From Faecalibacterium sp. CAG:74 (lineage in GTDB: Bacteria; Bacillota; Clostridia; Christensenellales; Aristaeellaceae): 10,131 nucleotides of DNA. The stretch is taken from the NCBI GenBank assembly GCA_000437595.1, contig FR899842.1, positions 62,304 to 72,434 on the forward strand, in the 5' to 3' direction. Under the pieces are notes generated by a model. That model saw only the letters and a list, made by a program, of their open reading frames with translations. It did no database searches and had not been told where the DNA came from. The position numbers were made by a program, and so were the translations under genes. Below are positions 6,230 through 10,131 of the stretch, piece by piece; positions within the stretch are counted from its first letter, which is position 1; each line of letters begins with the position of its first letter.

Positions 6230-7047
6230 AGAAACTGACGTTGTTTCTCCTTTTGATGATGCTCACGCTGACCGTCGCCCTCGCGGACACGCAGGTGCAG
6301 GATGACGCGGGGTTGTTCACGGCGGACGAAATTGCCGAAATCAGCGCCATTTGCGACCGCATTGAAAGCGCATATCAGGTGGATATGTTCGTGCTGACAA
6401 GCCAGGACGTGCCGAGTGGGCAGACGACGGCGTACGCGGACGACTACTTCGATTACAACGGTTTGGGGATGGGCGACGACCGCGCCGGGATGCTCTACCT
6501 CATCGACATGCACAACCGGCAGTGCTGGATCAGCACACGCGGCGTGATGATTGACTACATCACGGATGAGCGCGAAGAGGGCATCCTCGACGCCGGCTGG
6601 GACGAGATGCTGGATAAGGAATACGGTCAGTCCGTCATCAAGGTGCTGAAGCAGACCGAGAAGTACCTGAAGCAAGGTCGCACAAGCGGTCAGTTCCGCT
6701 ACGATGAAGTCACCGGTAGTCGTCTGACCGAGTTCTATGAGCCGGAAAACACGCTGACGGGCATGGAAATCCTCATTGCGGTGATTGCGGGTTTGGCGGT
6801 CATGGGCATCTTCATTGCGTCCGTGAGCGGGAAATACAACCTTAAGGGCAGCACCTATTCCTACGACCTGAACGGGCTGGCGAGCGTCAAGCTCAGCCGG
6901 AATGACAGCCACTTCGTGCGCGAGCACGTCACCCGCGTCAAGCACCCTGATCCGCCGTCTTCCAGCCATGGCGGCAGCAGTCATGGCAGCGGCACGCACG
7001 TTTCATCCAGCGGCGCAACCCACGGCGGCGGAGGACGCAGCTTCTGA
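6223..7047 (+). CDS. TPM-domain exported membrane protein
   Basis: I place the start at GTG 6223 (274 residues): it follows GGGAGG and gives a clean signal peptide, VKK then a hydrophobic run to LTVALA (about 1-21, AxA-type cleavage). The earlier in-frame GTG at 6202 would add seven residues. Residues about 25-150 form a TPM domain (DUF477/YgcG-like): QDDAGLFTADEIAEI, DMFVLTSQDV, ADDYFDYNGLG, DDRAGMLYLIDMHNRQCWISTRG. A transmembrane helix follows (about 180-202), then a basic stretch and a low-complexity Ser/Gly/His tail ending HGGGGRSF, an ending shared by many TPM proteins. Predicted topology: TPM domain outside, tail inside. Some TPM proteins are phosphatases or have photosystem or envelope roles; the role here is unknown. 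Overlap with the zinc-ribbon gene (7 bp) and with recQ (TGATG) indicates translational coupling. Zinc-ribbon and TPM proteins next to each other suggest a shared membrane complex. Confidence 0.87.
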   Translation: MVKKLTLFLLLMMLTLTVALADTQVQDDAGLFTADEIAEISAICDRIESAYQVDMFVLTSQDVPSGQTTAYADDYFDYNGLGMGDDRAGMLYLIDMHNRQCWISTRGVMIDYITDEREEGILDAGWDEMLDKEYGQSVIKVLKQTEKYLKQGRTSGQFRYDEVTGSRLTEFYEPENTLTGMEILIAVIAGLAVMGIFIASVSGKYNLKGSTYSYDLNGLASVKLSRNDSHFVREHVTRVKHPDPPSSSHGGSSHGSGTHVSSSGATHGGGGRSF

Positions 7048-8543
7048 TGCGCACCGCTCGAAAACAGCAATGCAGCAGGGTTCTGCGCAATACCTTCGGC
7101 GTCAGCGGCTTTCGCCCCGGTCAGGAGCAGGCGACTGACGCCTTGCTTGACGGGCGGGATTTGCTCTGCATCCTGCCCACTGGCGCAGGCAAAAGCCTTT
7201 GCTGGCAGCTTCCAGCGCTAATGATGGATGAGTTGACCGTCGTCATTTCGCCGCTGATTGTCCTCATGCACGACCAAGTTCGCCACCTGCGGGAGAGGGG
7301 TATCCCCAGCGTCCATCTCGACAGCCTGATGACCCCCGCCGAACGCGCCGACGCGCTGAATCAGCTCACGCGCGGTCAGGCAAAGATTGCTTTTCTTGCG
7401 CCGGAGCGGCTGAATCACCCGGAGATTCACGCGCTCTGCCAGCAACGTCCTCCCGCGATGGTCGTCGTGGACGAAGCGCACTGCGTGGTGCAATGGGGCG
7501 AGGCATTCCGCCCGTCGTATCAGCAGATTGGGCAGTTTGTGGCATCACTCCCCCGCCGCCCGGTGCTGTGCGCCATGACCGCAACCGCTGACAAGCAATT
7601 GCAGCGCGGCATTGCGCAGTCGCTGGGGCTGCGGCATCCGAAGCGCATCGTCATGCCCGTAGAACGCCCGAATCTGCATTACAGCGTCCTGCCGACGGTG
7701 CACGTCACAGACGCAATTCTCCGCGCGCTGCAAAAAATTCCGGGCAAAGCGGTTGTGTTCTGCCGACTGCGCGCGCGGACGGAATCACTGGCAGAGCTGC
7801 TGAAACGTGCCGGAATCCCCGCTGCACTGGCAGAGCTGCTGAACCGTGCCGGAATCCCCGCTGCGGCGTATCATGCCGGGCTAAATCGCGAAGAGCGCAG
7901 CCGCGTGGTGCAGGCGTACCTGTCCGGGCGCATCCGCGTCGTGACGGCGACATCCGCATTCGGCATGGGCGTGGATATTCCTGACATTCGGCTGATTCTG
8001 CACGATCACCTGCCGACGAACATGATTGACTATGTGCAGCAGTCAGGCCGAGCGGGGCGCGACGGAGAAACCGCCTATGCGCTGCTGCTCTTCTCCCCGG
8101 CGGATTTGCTCCGCTTTCACACGCGCTGCCAGCAGATTCGTGTGCAGCACAAACACCGCCCATTCACGCAGTACGCCTTGATTCAGCGCGAATGGCGACC
8201 GTACCGCCGCGTGCTGCGCTTCTGTCTGCAAGCGCCGTGCCTATCGCAGGGAATCTCCGCCGCATTCGGTCAGAAAAGCGCGCCCTGTGGGAACTGCTCG
8301 GCGTGCCGGAGCGGCGCAATCGACAAGGAAATCCCGAATATCCCGCGGATGACAGTGCAGGAACTGTACTGCTGGATTTTGCAGCTGCATCGGGATGAAT
8401 TGCATCGGCGAAATCCACATCAAAAGCAGGCGACAAACGCACAGCTTCGCGAAATTGCGGAGACGATGCAGCTTCCGGACAATCTGCCCGGACGCGAGAC
8501 GTATTTCCCCTATCTGCACGCGTTTCATACTATTTCCAGATGA
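7047..8543 (+). CDS. Short RecQ-family ATP-dependent DNA helicase
   Basis: A 498-residue superfamily 2 helicase that should unwind DNA 3' to 5' using ATP. Motif 0 is GFRPGQEQA (21-29), Walker A LPTGAGKS (43-50), motif II DEAH (142-145), TAT (178-180), motif V ATSAFGMGVD (301-310) and motif VI QQSGRAGRDG (331-340). A RecQ-type zinc site follows (C393, then CGNCSAC with C414, C417, C420). E. coli RecQ is about 610 residues; here only about 78 remain after the zinc site, with no clear winged-helix or HRDC domain. The aromatic-rich loop reads QWGEAFRPSY rather than the usual QWGHDFRPxY, losing the His and Asp. Residues 248-273 hold a 13-residue tandem duplication. The ATG shares one base with the TPM stop (TGATG), with GGAGGA upstream, so it is translated by coupling. 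This is probably an accessory RecQ paralogue rather than the housekeeping enzyme. Confidence 0.92.
   Translation: MRTARKQQCSRVLRNTFGVSGFRPGQEQATDALLDGRDLLCILPTGAGKSLCWQLPALMMDELTVVISPLIVLMHDQVRHLRERGIPSVHLDSLMTPAERADALNQLTRGQAKIAFLAPERLNHPEIHALCQQRPPAMVVVDEAHCVVQWGEAFRPSYQQIGQFVASLPRRPVLCAMTATADKQLQRGIAQSLGLRHPKRIVMPVERPNLHYSVLPTVHVTDAILRALQKIPGKAVVFCRLRARTESLAELLKRAGIPAALAELLNRAGIPAAAYHAGLNREERSRVVQAYLSGRIRVVTATSAFGMGVDIPDIRLILHDHLPTNMIDYVQQSGRAGRDGETAYALLLFSPADLLRFHTRCQQIRVQHKHRPFTQYALIQREWRPYRRVLRFCLQAPCLSQGISAAFGQKSAPCGNCSACRSGAIDKEIPNIPRMTVQELYCWILQLHRDELHRRNPHQKQATNAQLREIAETMQLPDNLPGRETYFPYLHAFHTISR
7786..7864 (+). repeat. 39-bp in-frame tandem duplication inside the helicase gene
   Basis: Bases 7786-7824 are repeated as 7825-7863 with a single difference (AAACG versus AACCG, Lys to Asn). 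The unit encodes SLAELLKRAGIPA-like sequence, giving LAELLKRAGIPAALAELLNRAGIPAA. It lies in the second helicase lobe, between motif IV (KAVVFCR) and YHAGL. Near identity points to a recent event, and the reading frame is kept. Confidence 0.95.
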
Positions 8544-8599
8544 AAAAGGCGCAAGCAGATGGCGTAGGTGAATCTGAAAAAAGTATCCGTCTCATCCAT

Positions 8600-8650
8600 A
8601 AAAGAACCCCCGGTATCGTGTGCCTAATCAGGCTGATACCGGGGACTTTT
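8600..8650. terminator. Bidirectional intrinsic terminator between recQ and metY
   Basis: CCCCGGTATC (8608-8617) pairs perfectly with GATACCGGGG (8635-8644). The loop contains a second short stem, GCCT/AGGC (8622-8633). AAAAG lies on the left and TTTT on the right, giving U-tracts in both directions. It ends both the plus-strand operon and the convergent metY transcript. Confidence 0.9.
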
Positions 8651-8654
8651 CGTA

Positions 8655-9920
8655 TTATTCCGCGGCTTTCACGGCTTCAAACGCCTGCTCCAAGTCCGCA
8701 ATAATGTCGTCGATGTGTTCCGTGCCGATGGACAGGCGAATCGTGTTCTGCGCAATGCCCTGATCCGCCAGCTCTTCGTCCGTCAGCTGGGAATGCGTCG
8801 TCGTTGCCGGGTGAATGACAAGGCTCTTCACGTCCGCGACGTTCGCCAGCAGAGAGAAGATTTTCAGGCTGTCGATAAACTTGTGCGCTTCCTTCTGCCC
8901 GCCCTTGATGTTGAAGGTGAAGATGGACGCGCCGCCGTTCGGGAAATACTTCTCGTACAGCGCGTGGTCGGGGTGCTCCGGCAGAGACGGATGGTTCACA
9001 TGCTCCACCTGCGGATGATGTGCAAGGTATGCCACGACCTTCTTCGTGTTCTCCGCATGGCGTTCCAGACGCAAGGACAGCGTCTCCACGCCCTGCAGGA
9101 GCAGGAAGGCATTGAAGGGCGAAATCGTCGCGCCGGTGTCGCGCAGGAGAATCGCGCGGATGTAGGTGACGAACGCCGCTGGGCCGACCGCGTCTGCGAA
9201 GGAAACGCCGTGGTAACTCGGATTCGGATCAGCAATCGCCGGATAATGCCCGCTCGCCTTCCAGTCGAACTTGCCGGAATCGACGATGATGCCGCCGAAC
9301 GTCGTGCCGTGACCGCCGATGAACTTCGTCGCGGAATGCACAACGATGTCCGCGCCGTGCTCAATCGGGCGAATCAGGTAGGGCGTGCCGAACGTGTTGT
9401 CAATCACCAGCGGAAGGCTGTGCCGATGGGCGATTTCCGCAATTGCGTCAATGTCGGGAATATCGCTGTTCGGGTTGCCGAGGGTTTCCAGATAAATCGC
9501 GCGGGTGTTGTTCTGAATGGCGTTTTCGACCTCGGCAAGGTTGTGCGCATCCACGAACGTCGCGGTGATGCCGAAATGCGGCAGGGTGTGTTCGAGCAGG
9601 TTGTAGCTGCCGCCGTAAATCGTCTTCTGCGCGACGATGTGACCGCCATCCTGCGCCAGCGCCTGAATCGTGTAGTTAATCGCCGCAACGCCGCCTTCCA
9701 GCGCCGCAATGCGCTTTTCCAGCACATCCTGCGTGGAGTTGGTCAGTCGGCCGTAGATATTGCCCGCATCTGCCAGACCGAAACGTGCGGCGGCATGGGC
9801 GGAGTTCTTAAAGACGTAGGACGTGGTCTGATAAATCGGGACAGCGCGGGAATCGGTCGCGGGATCGGGCTGTTCCTGCCCAACATGCAGCTGAAGGGTT
9901 TCAAACTTGTAATTGCTCAT
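8655..9920 (-). CDS. metY: O-acetylhomoserine sulfhydrylase (Cys/Met metabolism PLP enzyme), possibly lacking a cofactor loop
   Basis: PLP enzyme expected to make homocysteine from O-acetylhomoserine and sulfide in methionine synthesis, in the cytosol. It opens FETLQLHVGQEQPDPATDSRAVPIYQTTSY, typical of this class, and shows IYGRLTNST (55-63), IYGGSYNLL (101-109), the PLP-ring aspartate D174 (VIDNTFGTPYL) and the Schiff-base lysine K199 in VHSATKFIGGHGT; it closes with NTIRLSIGTEHIDDIIADLEQAF. Family enzymes are about 425-435 residues; this one is 421. The missing part is local: after IAALEGGV (71-78) relatives continue with about ten residues of the type ALAxxSGxAA, whose Ser-Gly backbone holds the PLP phosphate, whereas here AAINYTIQALA follows at once. 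The frame is intact, so this is an in-frame deletion or an assembly error, and activity is in doubt. AGAGGAC precedes the ATG by about 8 bases. A structured leader with a terminator lies upstream. Confidence 0.9.
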   Translation of the reverse strand: MSNYKFETLQLHVGQEQPDPATDSRAVPIYQTTSYVFKNSAHAAARFGLADAGNIYGRLTNSTQDVLEKRIAALEGGVAAINYTIQALAQDGGHIVAQKTIYGGSYNLLEHTLPHFGITATFVDAHNLAEVENAIQNNTRAIYLETLGNPNSDIPDIDAIAEIAHRHSLPLVIDNTFGTPYLIRPIEHGADIVVHSATKFIGGHGTTFGGIIVDSGKFDWKASGHYPAIADPNPSYHGVSFADAVGPAAFVTYIRAILLRDTGATISPFNAFLLLQGVETLSLRLERHAENTKKVVAYLAHHPQVEHVNHPSLPEHPDHALYEKYFPNGGASIFTFNIKGGQKEAHKFIDSLKIFSLLANVADVKSLVIHPATTTHSQLTDEELADQGIAQNTIRLSIGTEHIDDIIADLEQAFEAVKAAE

Positions 9921-9940
9921 CGTGATGTCCTCTTGTCTTT

Positions 9941-9960
9941 TTATGTCGATTTATGTCGAT
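9941..9960. repeat. Perfect 10-bp tandem repeat before metY
   Basis: TTATGTCGAT occurs twice head to tail, 20-40 bp upstream of the metY start. On the metY strand it reads ATCGACATAA twice. One helical turn per unit suits tandem protein binding on one face of DNA, but it may be simple slippage. No good promoter can be made from the 67 bases between the terminator and metY, though CATAAA within each unit faintly resembles a -10 box. Confidence 0.75.
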
Positions 9961-9987
9961 AAGTTTTGAGAAACTGAGGATTTGACC

Positions 9988-10024
9988 AAAAAATAACCGG
10001 GGCTTGTTCTTCGCAAACTCCCGG
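9988..10024 (-). terminator. Intrinsic terminator in the metY leader
   Basis: Read on the minus strand, CCGGG-a-GTTTG pairs with CAAGC-CCCGG (ten pairs, one bulged A, one G-U) around the 7-nt loop CGAAGAA. TTATTTTTT follows. It points toward metY and ends 67 bases before its ATG. It is either the end of an upstream minus-strand gene beyond the window or an attenuator for metY; its overlap with the hairpin at 10018-10108 favours the second. Confidence 0.8.
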
Positions 10025-10108
10025 ACAAATGGTCGATGTCAACGACGATGTGCTTCAGCTGAGCGGTACGCAAAACGAAGCACCCGACCATACTGCTTTG
10101 TCCGGGAG
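10018..10108 (-). promoter_or_regulatory. Long three-segment hairpin, candidate antiterminator or riboswitch for metY
   Basis: Three nested perfect stems: CTCCCGGACAAA (10018-10029) with 10097-10108, 12 pairs; TGGTCG (10030-10035) with 10085-10090, 6 pairs; GTGCTTC (10050-10056) with 10077-10083, 7 pairs. They are separated by asymmetric internal loops of 6 and about 14 nt, and the apical loop is 20 nt. On the minus strand its 3' arm (through 10018) contains the 5' arm of the terminator at 9988-10024, so the two structures exclude each other. I see no SAM-I core (no GAGGGA or GCAACC elements) and no T-box GGTGG-ACCGCG. The function and the upstream limit are unknown because the window ends here. 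Confidence 0.55.
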
Positions 10109-10131
10109 CGTCGCATTCGATTGCCGCACAG

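Noticed and set aside
6094..6999. Minus-strand open frame of 301 codons
   Set aside because: Antisense to the TPM gene and the end of the zinc-ribbon gene; no domain and no ribosome binding site.
8715..9962. Plus-strand open frame of 415 codons
   Set aside because: Antisense to the clearly coding metY gene, with low-complexity Arg/Val-rich translation.
10029..10131. Short plus-strand open frame starting at ATG 10029 and running off the window, and open frames on the minus strand over the same bases
   Set aside because: No ribosome binding site, and the bases are explained by nested inverted repeats. Both strands being open is expected from the palindrome.
9988..10131. SAM-I riboswitch upstream of metY
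   Set aside because: Expected by pathway, but the conserved core elements are not present in the visible part. It cannot be excluded beyond the window edge.

Overview
The window looks like a chromosomal stretch of a fairly GC-rich Bacillota bacterium, probably a gut-type Clostridia. This rests on the gene content (DegV protein, SEC-C methionine aminopeptidase, KDPG aldolase with a fused C-terminal domain, TFIIB-type zinc-ribbon plus TPM protein pair), on near-consensus sigma-A promoters (17-bp spacers), AGGAGG-like ribosome binding sites and intrinsic terminators, and on a CcpA/LacI-type operator. The assignment is inference from content. There are no transposases, phage genes, tRNAs, rRNAs or CRISPR arrays.

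Layout. (1) At 1-470 (+) lies the 3' end of a class V aminotransferase / cysteine-desulfurase-like gene. A bidirectional terminator (472-508) separates it from a convergent minus-strand unit. (2) That unit is degV followed by map (2317 down to 530). Upstream of degV, on the same strand, is a perfect consensus promoter (TTGACA-17-TATAAT). It drives about 200 nt of highly self-complementary sequence, followed by a strong intrinsic terminator. I read this as a stable RNA gene, most likely 6S RNA. (3) An Entner-Doudoroff pair, eda then kdgK (4872 down to 2836, minus), has its own promoter and a palindromic LacI/CcpA-type operator in its leader. The two enzymes phosphorylate 2-keto-3-deoxygluconate and split the product into pyruvate and glyceraldehyde-3-phosphate. 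The aldolase carries an extra glyoxalase/VOC-like domain. (4) Divergent from it is a tightly coupled plus-strand operon (5177-8543): a double zinc-ribbon membrane protein, a TPM-domain exported membrane protein and a short RecQ-family helicase with an internal 13-residue duplication. (5) A second bidirectional terminator (about 8600-8650) separates this from the minus-strand metY-type O-acetylhomoserine sulfhydrylase gene (9920 down to 8655).

The points most worth a second look are these. The leader upstream of metY has a long three-segment hairpin whose 3' arm overlaps the 5' arm of an intrinsic terminator, an attenuator/riboswitch-like layout with no riboswitch class I recognise. MetY itself appears to lack about 10 residues that in its family form a PLP-phosphate-binding loop. 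There is also the probable 6S RNA, the 39-bp in-frame duplication in the helicase, and the conserved-looking but functionally unexplained zinc-ribbon/TPM/RecQ operon.
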